This document shows positions 24,646 to 35,085 of a stretch of 64,000 bases of DNA, piece by piece. The stretch is from Gnetum montanum (Eukaryota > Streptophyta > Gnetopsida > Gnetales > Gnetaceae), in the NCBI GenBank assembly GCA_015680685.1, contig MNCI01009030.1:116523-180522 (forward strand), read 5' to 3'. A program made the translations under genes and the position numbers. Positions within the stretch are counted from its first letter, which is position 1. Every line of letters begins with the position of its first letter. The notes beneath the pieces were generated by a model, which made no database searches, was not told the origin of the DNA, and saw only the letters and a program-made list of their open reading frames with translations.

Positions 24646-24660
24646 TCAGTCGTGGGGGTA
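24646..24660 (+). promoter_or_regulatory. Polypurine tract of element A
   Basis: CAGTCGTGGGGGTA directly abuts the TG of the 3' LTR at 24,661. It primes plus-strand synthesis. B and D have 'TTAGTCATGGGGGTA' and 'TTCAGTCATGGGGGTA', C 'TTTAGTCGTGGAGGTA'. Confidence 0.75.
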
Positions 24661-25558
24661 TGAGAGCAGTTATTCTAGTAGTTTATTCTGATTATTAGAG
24701 CATTTACTCTAGTGATTTATTCTAATTATTAGAGTAGTTATTCTAGTGGTTTATTCTAATTATTAGAGTGGTTTCTCCCAAGCCTATAAATATAGTGCCC
24801 AGGCACACAATTGGGGAAGAAGTCTTGTAGTAGTCAAGTAGCAAAACTCTTCTAGTCTGTTTGAAGATCAGAGTATTTTCCAAGTGCCTACAGCAGGAGG
24901 TCGAAGTGTGGACAGATCTTTATTCAAGCATTGTATACCTGAGCACACCTTGTGTATGGAAATAAAGATAAGCTCTTTGATTCATCCTTGCAGCACTTGA
25001 GATTTTTTTTCTTACACATTTCTTTTATTTTATTTTCTTATGCATTTATTTTATTTTATTTCATTTTATGCATTATACATTTCTATTATTAGCACAACAA
25101 TTCATTTTGATCAATTAAGCAAATCGTTAAATTACACTCAGTACGATCACTTCAAGCATGCGTGTAACACTTGGTAACCCAGTAACGATTAGTGTTTGGT
25201 AATCCTAGTAGTGTTGCACTAGTTTAGGATATATACAAAAATTGAGAATGGATACTGGTGTTAGGATTAGTTAAGCCTAGTTAATCAGTAGTTAAGTTAA
25301 ATTAGTCACTTAGTTATCTCTCTCTCCTCCCTTATTAGCAGCAGGACATACAAACATAAAAGCTATAAAAATCATATGCCTCAAGCTATCTTAACCATAC
25401 AATCATGACATACAAGTAATCTTGAGAAGACAACGATCAACCAACCTGTCCTTGTTTCACAAAGGTGCATAGGCACTTAGTCCTTGGAATTTGACCAGAT
25501 CATGCATGAAACGCTCATATTCATGTGGTTGAGCATAGGGGTACCTCATCGCTCATCA
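24661..25558 (+). repeat. 3' LTR of element A
   Basis: 898 bp from TGAGAGCAGTTATTC to GGTACCTCATCGCTCATCA. U3 carries four or five degenerate copies of 'tttattctaattattagag' (24,670-24,765), then TATA 'gcctataaatata' (24,782), AATAAA near 24,961, and the R/U5 motif pair 'cttggtaacccagt' / 'tttggtaatcctag' (25,170-25,209). Confidence 0.9.
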
Positions 25559-25942
25559 CTCTAAAATAAAACCACTACTTAAAACTAATTTGCATGTTTT
25601 GATTGCCTCCACATATGAGTGCATCTTATTGCCTGAATAGATGCATCACTCACTTCCCATTGGCTTCCTTAGGTTTTTTACCCCCTGTAAGGAATTGGTA
25701 ACATGGATTGTAGAACAAGAATCAATCCATCATGTGTCATGGCCAACATCAAACATATTAGATTCAAAACAAACAAGTGAGAGTTGAGTCCCTTTCTTTT
25801 CAAGCCATTTTTGATATTTAGAACAATCCTTCTTTATGTGCCCTTTTATTTTGTAGAAAAAACATTTAGATTCCTTCTTAATATTAGCTTGTGTAGGCAA
25901 GTTGATTTTCTTCCTTCCTTTGGCTTAATCTTTATTTTTTCC
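25559..25942 (-). pseudogene. Copia-1 zinc knuckle and protease start
   Basis: On the minus strand, 25,870-25,820 reads a CCHC knuckle 'CFFYKIKGHIKKDCSK' whose second cysteine is tyrosine. Then 25,760-25,700 gives 'WIDSCSTIHVTNSLQG', the copia protease active site (D-S). The rest is lost: element A's LTR ends at 25,558 and copia integrase is nowhere in the window on this strand. Confidence 0.7.
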
Positions 25943-26652
25943 TTATGTAGCTAGATGCACACTCTCTTTTGCTTCCATAGCAAGTCTTCCCTCTTCTTGC
26001 ACACACATGGTCATTAATTTATTGATTGACCATTTGTCCTTATGTGTGTTATAAAAAATCTTAAAGGGTTTGTATTGCCGTGGGAGTGTGTTTAAGATGT
26101 AGTGCACAAGGAGAGATTTTGACATCTCAACCTCAAGTGTTTTGAGTTGAACCGCTATATCCCTTATTTGCATGATGTGCTCACACACACCATGAGTTTT
26201 AGTGAGCTTCATGGATGAGAACTTCATTATCAAGGTGCTGGACAACGCCTTGTCTGATGATTGAAATTGTTCATCAATGGTCTTTAATAAAGCATGCACA
26301 TTGTCATATTGTTCTAGTGAACCATTCATACTAGCCCAGATCTTGATTTTTATGAACATGACATAGAGTTGATTAGATTTCTCCCATTTTTCATAATTAC
26401 CAATATCATCTAGATGGTTGATTGCTATAATGATAGGTGGTTCATCCTTACAGATATATAATCAATGTTCATCCAACCTAAATGAAGAAGAATTTTCTCC
26501 TTCCACACCTTATAATTATCACCCTTTAATTCATAAATGTAACATTTAAAATCAAAGTAGCTTATAGGTTGTATAATTGCATAATCAAACATGCTAATGT
26601 CACTAAATTTGAGGTTAAAATACCATAAGACATTTTTACCAATGTAAATCAT
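25943..26652 (-). pseudogene. Copia-1 gag
   Basis: Two adjacent minus-strand open frames. 26,425-26,652 holds 'ELKGDNYKVWKEKILLHLGW', the N-terminal Gag block of copia elements. 25,943-26,359 (138 codons) reads 'ALSSTLIMKFSSMKLT', 'VCEHIMQIRDIAVQLKTLEV', 'LVHYILNTLPRQYKPFKIFY' and 'INKLMTMCVQEEGRL', the UBN2-type capsid. The protein builds the virus-like particle in the cytoplasm. A frameshift or stop near 26,360-26,425 separates the two. The capsid frame is unusually open for this window, which may mean copia-1 is younger than the gypsy relics. Confidence 0.85.
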
Positions 26653-27674
26653 GAAAAAAATAAATCAAATGACATAAAATTGCCTATAGGCTAAATTTTA
26701 ATTCAAATAGATTCATATATCCTTATGATGAAACTATTAAATTATATTTCTTTTCTTAATCCTTGTGGGTGAATTAAGATTAATAATTTAACATATCATC
26801 CTAATTAATCATATCGAATACATAAAAATTCTTGTGGGATAAAATTTATTATATTACATATGATTAATCATAAATTTTAATGTTGTCTACCATATGTGAT
26901 CCAAAAGCTCTTAGTACATAATTTTGCATAATTAATGTTGTGGCTACTCTCTAATTATACAAAATTATATAAATCATTAGTTATAATTCATATGAAGAAA
27001 ATGATGCACACATATACAAAAATATGCATAAAATTAATAAATTACCAAATTCAACATGGTATAAACATAATTTTATCAAAAACATTGAATGACTTGATGC
27101 ATATACTAACTTGCTTAGGACATTAGCAAAGTTATCTTTTGACTTCTAATACTTCATAGCCTCATACATTTGGATTGTGATGGGTGAAAAAAAGAAACAC
27201 CAAGTTAAAACCTTGATTTTTTTTAAGAAAAGAAACACAAAAGATATAAGTTCTTGCCAGCTAAATTTGAAACACGTGATACAATGAATATATTGAGGAT
27301 GTGGCAAAATATTTTTTCATAAGTGTCTGTCATGAGGAATGACATTGCACAGTAATGACAATTGTTTATTCAAATTGAGGAGGAGGCCCAATGTAGCCAT
27401 ACCATTATCACTACTACTATAGTAGAAGAAGAATGGGCATAACAACACAGGCAATGGGCATAGCAACACAAGCCATTCAACATTAAACACTCATGGATTC
27501 CTATACGTGTAACATAACATAAATACATACTTAAATATCCCACATGCTAGTGAAGTGAATGATAAGTTTAGAATTCAATTTAATTCAATCCAATTCAAAT
27601 TCAACAACTAGACTCTAGTCTAGAGTCGATATAGATAATTTCACCATTGTCAAAGACCGCATCAAGATAGAGAT
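26653..27674 (-). other. Copia-1 5' leader, noncoding
   Basis: AT-rich, no recognisable coding signal between gag and the primer site. A G-poor tract with 'gaattaattc'-like steps lies at 27,560-27,610. Confidence 0.5.
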
Positions 27675-27693
27675 GTAACGCTCCAATACCAAA
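27675..27693 (-). promoter_or_regulatory. Primer binding site of copia-1, tRNA-iMet type
   Basis: On the minus strand, TTTGGTATTGGAGCGTTAC lies directly behind the 5' LTR. It matches the start of the initiator-Met primer site (TGGTATCAGAGC) at 10 of 12 positions. Confidence 0.7.
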
Positions 27694-28103
27694 TGTAAGA
27701 AAATAATTGTGCAAAAAAAAAAAATGGATTGCACAAGTAATCAAAGTATAGAATGTAGAAGCAAATGGAATTGACCTCTAGCCATTGACGCCTTCAATTA
27801 ATCTTATTTAGATTTTTCTTTCACACTAGTGCTCTGCAACGATGATGTATGCAACCTCTAAGAATTTGTGAAAGGGACCTGAACTACAATCCTACGCTAA
27901 CTCGTGGTGCCTTTGTTCTCTCATTAAGAATGAATTTATAGGTCATGGAATTAGTTACCATGAGAGAAAATTTGAAAAATAAGAGACCTAAAATCCCATC
28001 CAGATGTGGATGCCACCCCAATGCCAATGCAAAAACGTGTTATGCCAATGTGTATAAGCATTAATGGATATGGAGATCAGTTCAATGCATAAATGCATGT
28101 TAT
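27694..28103 (-). repeat. 5' LTR of copia-1
   Basis: 410 bp, matching 14,060-14,446. It is slightly longer because of an insertion around 27,790-27,815 and an A-run at 27,714-27,724. Its outer end reads '...atgcatgttat' where the other LTR has '...atgagtgttaca', so the last bases have decayed. Confidence 0.85.
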
Positions 28104-28108
28104 AGAAA

Positions 28109-28272
28109 CCACATTCCATGCATTGGAAAAGTTGAGGAGAGGAAATTTTGGTTTTTGTGTTTTTCCTTTCATAGTAAAACATCCTTTATACATAGCAACA
28201 ATAGTGCACAGAGATTGGATTCTTAGATTCATGGTGCAGTTCATGTAGAGCAGGACTTTCATTGTCATGGTA
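28109..28272. repeat. ~243-bp array, copy 2 (middle part)
   Basis: Continues the unit interrupted at 14,059 ('ccacattccatgcattggaa', 'ggaaattttggtttttgtg', 'cctttcatagtaaaac') and ends near 28,272 where copia-2 sequence begins. Confidence 0.8.
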
Positions 28273-29312
28273 CTTAGTACTCTAGATTTTACTGACTTTG
28301 ACACTTGTGTGGACTGCATAAAGAGAAAATAGATCAATATGTTAGAGAAATGTGCTAAGAGAAGTTTAGACATATTAGAGATCATACATATAGATATTTG
28401 TAGTCTAGATATGGACGTGTATGATCAAAAGTATTTCATTACTTTTATTGATGATTACTCACAATATAAGTATCTCTACCTACTTCATAACAAGAACGAA
28501 GCTTTAGATGCCTTTAAGGTGTTTAAAATTGAAGTAGAGAAATAGTGCAATAAGAAACTAAAGATAGTGAAGTCTAATAGAGATGGCGAATACTATGGTA
28601 GATACATTAATGATGGACAAGCATCTGGTCCATTTGCTAAGTTTCCTCAAGAGCATGGGATTGTTGCCTAGTATACTATGCCTAGTTCTCTAGACTAGAA
28701 TGGTGTGGTAGAGAGAAGAAACTGAACATTATTGAACATGGTGTGGAGTATGCTTAGCATCTCCAAGCTTTCTAAGTCCTTGTGTACTGAAGCTCTCAAG
28801 ATGAATGTGTATATATTAAATTGAGTTCTAACCCAGGCTATCTTAAAAACATCATTTGAATTATGGAAAGGTTGGAAATCAAGTTTGTGACATATATGTG
28901 TTTGGGAATATCCATCTAAATTTTGGATAATCGACAAGAAAAGAAGCTAAACTCAATGACCTTAAGTGGGTATTTTGTTGGATATGTCGAATGATCTAAG
29001 GAATACAAATTTTATTTTCCATTATATACTACTAGGTTTGTGGAATCAAGGAATGCTAAATTTCTTGAGAATTATTTGATTAGTAGGAGCAATCGATCCT
29101 AGAACACTATTCTTGAGAAAGATCATGCATACACTCAACTCTCTACTTTAAGTGATAGACTGATTATTATACACAACACACCTAGAGCACAAATGCGTGG
29201 TGAACAACAACCAACTATTGAAGTTTCACAGACTATTGATTAAGAAGAAATAGATCTAGCTAAATAGTAGATACCAAAAATTGTTGAATAGGCTATTGAA
29301 CAATATGCTCGT
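28272..29312 (+). pseudogene. Copia-2 integrase
   Basis: Starts with the end of the HHCC region ('DFDTCVDCIKRK', about 28,297-28,330). The open frame 28,339-28,545 then gives 'IIHIDICSLD' and 'KYFITFIDDYSQYKYLYLLH', the start of the copia integrase core. 'SNRDGEYYG' (about 28,572) and 'NGVVERRN' (about 28,700) supply the remaining D and E of the DDE triad. After about 28,740 stops are frequent and frames shift; a low-complexity tail runs to the element C junction at 29,312. Confidence 0.75.
29308..29312. repeat. Target-site duplication of element C (left)
   Basis: CTCGT here and CTCCT at 37,979-37,983, four of five bases equal, flank element C exactly at its TGATG...CATCA ends. Confidence 0.6.
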
Positions 29313-30139
29313 TGATGAGTGGCGAGGTACCCCTACACTCAACCATACGAATATGAGCGTTTTCACATGCGATCTAGTCGAACTCCACAGACAGACTAGT
29401 TGTGGCACCTAGATAGTTATCCTTAGGTTGCAATTCATTGTCTTCCCACCTGGACTAGTATTATAATTGTCACGTATGGTTTAGTCTAGATGAGGTGTAT
29501 GATATGTTCCTAGTTCTAACGCTACTCCTAAAGGCAGTGGAATGTAATATTAACTAAGCTAAGCTAGGAAGAAAAGGTAAGGAAATCTAATCTAGCCTAA
29601 GTGCGACGAGCAACCGATTCCTTGATCAACCGTACACATCTTGGACCTCGTGCATGACTACCACTGGGATTACCAAGCGCAGATCCTAGGTAAACCACTA
29701 GGATACTAAGTAGTCACACTTAAATGCTCGTAATCAAGTTGTACTCGTTCTGTGTTCTAGGAGTTTAAGGATGAGAGAGAAAATACTAAATAAAATTAAA
29801 TAAATAAACAAATAAATAACAAAGTGAATGTTGCAATGATGAAGTAATCTCGATCTTTATTGTCAGTCATGTGCGTGTCCAAGTACATCACACTCGAATA
29901 AAGAATGTTGTACAATTACATTCACCACACTGCGGGTAGACACTGGAAAAATAATCTAATTCTAGAGGGATCAAACTGTGAGAGTTTCACTACAATCTAA
30001 ACTAATGATGAAACAAGGGAGAGCCACTTCTTATTTATAGACATTGCGGCTGACTGCGATATCGCATATGCGATTTCGTAGGGGAAGAAGTGATATCATG
30101 TATGCGATATCGTGGCCCATGCGATATCGCATTCCATCA
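29313..30139 (-). repeat. 3' LTR of element C
   Basis: 827 bp. On the minus strand it begins TGATGGAATGCGATATCGC and ends GGTACCTCGCCACTCATCA. GATATC-type palindromes lie at 30,057-30,133 next to the TATA box (ctataaataag, complement of 30,031-30,043). Confidence 0.9.
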
Positions 30140-30156
30140 TACCTCCACGACTAAAT
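30140..30156 (-). promoter_or_regulatory. Polypurine tract of element C
   Basis: Complement reads TTTAGTCGTGGAGGTA and abuts the LTR's TGATGG. Confidence 0.7.
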
Positions 30157-30313
30157 AAAAACTCGTGCTCGAGTTACAAAAAGAACAAGCTCTATTGATT
30201 ACATAGTGGATAGGTATGGGATTATTAACTGGAAAAAATGAAATGAAACCACAGTGTGGGAAGAAAACACAACACACAAAATATATACAACTACAACTAC
30301 AAAAATGTGGAAC

Positions 30314-33070
30314 TCATGTAGTTCCTAGTGGTGGTGGCTCCTCCATTGGTGCCTTTCCTTTGTCTTGTGCTCCAGGTTTTGAAGGTTGACGATGTTGAAG
30401 AATGGCTTGGAGCTTCTCCTCTTCGGTTTGAGGGTCGTGTGCTATCCATGCGAGTGTTCCAATGTTTGATGGAGTTGGAACCTCCCACTGACAGGGTAGT
30501 TGTGGGAACATCTGGTAGGCTTTAACATACCATGCCACGAACACCTGTCGTTCCTTCTCGGAGGCTCTGGCTTTATCTTTGTATTCATGAAGGTTTGTTA
30601 GTCATCAAGCCAAGTCGGTTGCAATGTCTTTCTGTCCCTGGTAGCTTTCTTTTACCACTGCAAGTTCAGAATTTGCGACATCTAGTTTCTCAGCCAACTT
30701 CTTGCACTCTGTAAATTCTGCTTCATATTTGATGTGTGTGGAAGCTACCTGTTGCTCGAGTTCTGACCTCGGGCACCCTGCTATTAACATGGCAAGGTTG
30801 ACATATCTAAGGTTGGCCAACTCCATGTATTCTATCAAGTCTTGGATTTGTAGGTCTCGATTTTTAACTTCCACTTGGTGGGCGAAGGCGTAAGTGTCCA
30901 ATATGGCCCTCCAATCAGTGTGCTGAGCATTGATGTTGTTGATTTGAGCCTTGGCCATATGGATCTCCTTCTCCAAGATTTTTTTGTACATCACCACCTA
31001 ATCACGGAAGTGCTCCTTCAGCTTCTCGTGTCGTTTAGCCTCATTCTGCCACGTGCTTATTTCGATGGCTGATTTTTGGCAAATAGTGTGTACCTCCTCC
31101 ATTGAGAGGGTTTGATTTTGTATGGCTAAATGGCTTACATCTTGGTTAACTCGAATGAACTATTCTCATAATTGATGAAAGTGTTCATTGAGAACATTCT
31201 TTTGTTTCTCCACAGAGGTCAACCGACCGCTTATTGTCTTCTTCTAAGGCCTTGAGTGCCTTAAGATGCACATGAGTTTGCGCTTGTGCTGCGGAGGCAT
31301 CCCAAGTGGCCGTCTCCTTTTCTCCTGCCACCTTCTTATTGTTTTCGATCAATTTGGTCAGTTGCTCTGTTCTAAAGTTATCCAGATGGTCTACAAGAAA
31401 AAATTGTAAAGGATCCCGCTGTGCTGCTTGTAAGGCTACGAGCTGCTCTTGTAGTTTCTGCACTTTAGCTTCAGCATGCTCAGCCCTTACTTTGAATATG
31501 ACCAGCTTCCCCTTTGTGGAAATGAGGTCTGATTGAATTGCTGTGAAATCTTGAGGGATGTCAAATAGAGACGTCATTACTTGTCCTGTTTGAAATAATC
31601 TATCAAGTACATCCTCATGTTCTGCAGGAGTCATTGAGGTTCCGGTAAGAGTTTGAGCATCCTGTGCTCCTGAGAGATCTTCTAGTGACACAACAGGTAC
31701 ATTAAAGGATTCTTTAATGTGGTTAGTGACCACTTCAGCAGCTCCAGCGGCATTCTAGTGTTGCATGACCACCACAGTGGCCCCTTCACTAGTATCTAAT
31801 TGCACCCAAAAAGATGCCATGTTTCCTGAGATCTGTTGTGACCATCTACTATTCCCTCCTCCTATTTGAATTAAGACTTCACCCCTTGTACGATCTAGCA
31901 AAATTGTAGGCTGAATGGCATCGTCAAAGATATATAAGAGGCTTGTGTCATCACGACTTCTCCAACTAATTGTCTCAGCGATGGTCTGAAGATGGTCCAT
32001 CGACGGTCTGTAGTATTGCGGTGGTGGCGACTAATCCTGGCCTGTGCTAGGCCTTGCTTCTTGTTGTTGGTTGGGACCTATGGTTGGGATTGACTGGTTC
32101 CAACCACCTGCTCTTCTTCATGTTCCTCTTATTCGGGTCTCAGCTCTTGACCAGTGCTCTTTCTTGGAGCTGGTGCCTTTAACAACTCAGCATAAGAAGC
32201 ATTCTGGGCTTTTCGGAGGACATCATTTGTGTATCCCCGAATACCAGCCCATTGGCACAGTTTTTTGATAAGGCAGGAAAAAGGTAGTGCCATCTTCCCT
32301 GACTTTCTTTCTTCAAATTGCCTTAGGATCTTCATCAAATATAGATGGGGAAGGTTAGTGTTAACCTTTCCCATCAACATTGCACATCCCCTAGCCGCAT
32401 ACGTTGATATTCTTTTCAAACCTTTTGTGGGGAAGAGATGATAGGTTCCAATTTTGAAATAAACTCGCTCTTCTGTCATCAGCTCACCAAAAGATTTATC
32501 TCTGCCATAAGCCTTTTATAACCAGTCCTTTTGCACATCAAGGTCTAAACGGGTAGATAACCGAGCAACATGAGGCCCTGAATTTGAAAGGTTTAACACT
32601 TTTGAAATAGCCTATGCAAAGAAATGAACTATCACACCACAAATGTTAATTGTGGTGCCTTGCTCCCTATTGTGCCAGAACTGGTACGTTTCTCCTAAGT
32701 ACCAGGCACCACTTTCAGAGAGGACAGGCCATAAGGGAGATCCTTTAAGGTGATCTGTAATAGCCTTAGGAGAAAACTCTACAAAAGATTCAAAGTTTAG
32801 CTCCACGATCACCACAACGAATGTGGACTTCTCATGTATAGCCTGAACACACTCCGGGGGCAATGTGAGTTGTTGTCCCAGTTTAGATGTAGTAGCAGCT
32901 CCTCCTTCTGCCTACCTAGACCATCTGGTAGGAGGTTCTTCTTAATGGATGCTAAATGATTGCATCTCCTATTTTGCATGTTGTTTGACAGGGCCTTGTC
33001 TTCCACCTCTCTAAGGTTTTTTCGCTCCACCTTGAACAAGACCCTCCTGCTGTGCATGTTTTGGGGCCAT
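30314..33070 (-). pseudogene. Element C ORF2: plant-transposon-protein-like domain plus coiled coil
   Basis: About 919 codons, from an ATG at 33,070 (MAPKHAQQEG) to TGA at 30,314. The N-terminal 60 codons are polar and rich in stops. A globular domain follows (about codons 70-320): 'WPVLSESGAWYLGETYQFWH', 'INICGVIVHFF', 'AISKVLNLS', 'YFKIGTYHLFPTKGLKRIST' and 'LPFSCLIKKLCQWAGI'. This layout resembles the 'putative plant transposon protein' domain seen in extra genes of Athila/Tat-like elements; that link is my inference. Then comes a proline-rich hinge, an open frame at 31,185-31,733 and another at 30,605-30,997 with heptad-rich, coiled-coil character, and a tail 'WEVPTPSNIGTLAWIA' ... 'MEEPPPLGTT'. 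Roughly six stops (mostly TAG) and two compensating frameshifts. No signal peptide or membrane segment seen. Function unknown. Confidence 0.75.
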
Positions 33071-33289
33071 CTGCAATCACACGGATCAAGCGTTAGTAAG
33101 GTTGTTTTTAAAGTCAAGTTATACCTTACTGCTTTCCTTAATTAAAGATCTTATGTTATAACATGTGATCATGCCTGAAATTTTGTAATGATGAGTCTTA
33201 TGACTTAGGTGGTTTCCATTTTTAATCGCCTGGTATACTTAAGGTCATATGATTTTTGGCATAATTATTCTAAGTGTTAAGTTAATTAC
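33071..33289 (-). other. Putative leader intron upstream of element C ORF2
   Basis: On the minus strand: donor TTAGG|GTAATTA (GT at 33,289-33,288), a canonical TACTAAC branch site (complement of 33,092-33,098), and acceptor GTGATTGCAG ending at 33,071, immediately before the ORF2 ATG. 219 nt. Element D has the same elements in the same order. Confidence 0.6.
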
Positions 33290-33540
33290 CCTAACTGATG
33301 TCCTTTGGGTAATGATAAATTTCAAAAAATTTAGGCACTTTTTGATAAGTGTCTCTCCCCCACGACTAAACTGAACACTCCAGGTTCAAGCAGGTTCAAA
33401 CAGAATTAAAATTGGAGCACGAGTGCATGAGATATGAGTGAAAAAGCAAGGGTCACACACTCACAAGTCATAGAGAAAAATTTCAACAACTCCCCTCGTT
33501 TGAATGACAAAATGATGCTAATTTTTGATGCAAGGGTACC

Positions 33541-33632
33541 TATTTATAGGTAAATAGGATGCGATATCGCATACGGTACATCGCATATGCGATATCACGT
33601 GGGATGTGATATCGCGTACGCAATATCTTGTC
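33541..33632 (-). promoter_or_regulatory. Internal promoter-like module of element C
   Basis: Reading on the minus strand: a cluster of GATATC palindromes (33,559-33,630, for example 'gatatcgcgtacgcaatatc' on the other strand) followed by the TATA box CTATAAATA (complement of 33,541-33,549). This repeats the arrangement in the element's own LTR. It lies ~470 bp upstream of the ORF2 ATG. A polypurine-like 'TTTAGTCGTGGGGGAGA' follows at 33,354-33,370. Confidence 0.65.
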
Positions 33633-33640
33633 CTTAGTGA

Positions 33641-35085
33641 TGTGAGACACTAAGAAAATACCGAATTTTTAATGGTTTTTCTTGAAATTAATGTTAAATA
33701 TCAAGGACATTGGTAAGTATTAAGATGTCCTAGGGTAATTGCATTGATTTGAAAGGCACTCTTAATGATAATGATGTGAATTTTAGCAATTAAAAATTTG
33801 GCGATTACAAAAAAAGGGAATGTAATGGTACATTGAAACGTAGCAATTATAGAGGGATAATATTAGGGAAAGAGAATTATGAAAAATTATGCTGAGGGTA
33901 AGAAATTGTGTGTATGAGCTAGAGAATTAGTGAAGATTACAACAAAATTACACAAGTGGATCCTCCCGAAAGCAAGTTTCAACCTAGAATGCCCTTGTGT
34001 AACCACACTTAAAGTGTCCATGGGCACTAGAAGGGTTAGATGTAATCCACACTAACTCCACAAAACACACGTATGTAAATCTCACCGGAATGAGATGAAA
34101 ATTCTATGTTACATGGGACAAGAGCTACAATTACACGAACAGTGAGATGAGACGAAGTATAGAAAAGGATCGTAGAGATTGGGACATGAGGTAATTGACC
34201 TAGGGCACAATGAATCCTGCGTGAAAAGCATGATTAAGGTGTTATTAACCCATCATTCCAAGATCAGGACCAAGTCCATTCCTCTAATAGTGACATCGCA
34301 TTGTTTATCCCATGATGAACAAATATGAGAGTACCATAACAAAAAGGCGTATGATCACTTGGCGTTTAGTTCAAGGGAGGAGTGATTTTTGTTTGATGGC
34401 ACTTTGTTTTTTCTCTCTCTTTCTTTTTTTTTCACTTTACTGAATCTAGAGAAGCTACCGACCTTCAGGCATGGGTGCATGTCTTTCTAGTGGGACCCCC
34501 TAGAACAGCGTCAGATTTTTCAAGTGCCCTTTTGATTACTCTTACTCCCATTTTCATTAGATCTACAAGGATCTTTAGTACAACCACGTTGCATGATAAC
34601 TCCCACAGAGGTCACCAAAGAGAATCCGCAAGTCTCTTTGATGTCACACCCTAGTCATTCCCTCTTGGTCCATCCTTCTTCATTCTAGGTACAATAACAC
34701 AAAATTAATTTTAAGTTTTAAGAATTTCAAGAATATCACTGCACCCTCAAATAGAACCTCTTATTGGTAGAATGGATGAGTGGGTGTAATGGGCTCACTA
34801 TTCCAAATAATTGATCACTCATGACTTAATAACATAGAACACACCTCAACCAACGATCCACATGAGTGTTTTATTCGTAGATGAGATTACTTACAAAAAT
34901 GTAAAAAGACAAACACAAAAAGATAAAACAAAAAGTTGAAAAATGAAAAAACTGGAAAACAAAAAGGTGTAAAATCAAAGAAATGAAAAATATTTATTAA
35001 CCGTGCTTATTATTGAAATGGGGGATATCCCCCATAACTAATCAATTTCGGATTAAAAGGATTAATAAATGGAAGATGAGGATCC
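33641..35085 (-). other. Element C spacer between gag and the internal promoter
   Basis: Noncoding. Contains the 18-bp palindrome ATGGGGGATATCCCCCAT at 35,018-35,035 and, near 34,450-34,505, a block shared with D (51,240-51,290, opposite orientation) around 'gacatgcaccyatgcctgaa'. Pyrimidine-rich stretch at 34,410-34,440. Confidence 0.55.

Larger units (their letters stand above)
15585..25558 (+). mobile_element. Element A: Athila/Tat-type Ty3/gypsy element with gag and pol
   Basis: About 10 kb with two LTRs, tRNA-Asp type primer site, gag, protease, RT, RNase H, integrase, a long 3' noncoding region and polypurine tract. Order PR-RT-RH-IN is the gypsy order. The zinc-knuckle spacing (C-x2-C-x3-H-x3/4-C), the RT motif FMDDF followed by STYG, and the tRNA-Asp primer site together place it with the Athila/Tat group. 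All domains carry stops. It sits inside copia-1. No matching target-site duplication is found: the 5' LTR has lost its first ~45 bp together with copia-1's integrase, which suggests one deletion across the left junction. Confidence 0.9.
14060..28103 (-). mobile_element. Copia-1: Ty1/copia element, minus strand, split by gypsy element A
   Basis: Minus-strand element with LTRs at both ends, tRNA-iMet type primer site and polypurine tract. Reading from right to left: LTR, primer site, leader, gag with zinc knuckle, protease start, then the nested element A, then the C-terminal part of RT, RNase H, polypurine tract, LTR. The integrase and most of RT are missing at the junction with A. The direct repeat AGAAA (14,055-14,059 and 28,104-28,108) flanks the whole block and belongs to the 243-bp array unit ('aaaatagaaaccacattcc'), so the element inserted into that array. 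Confidence 0.85.

Noticed and set aside
30605-31733. ORF2 of C/D as an envelope glycoprotein gene
   Set aside because: Its place after gag recalls env-like genes of Athila elements, but I see no signal peptide, no hydrophobic membrane segment and no glycosylation-rich domain; it reads as a soluble domain plus coiled coil.
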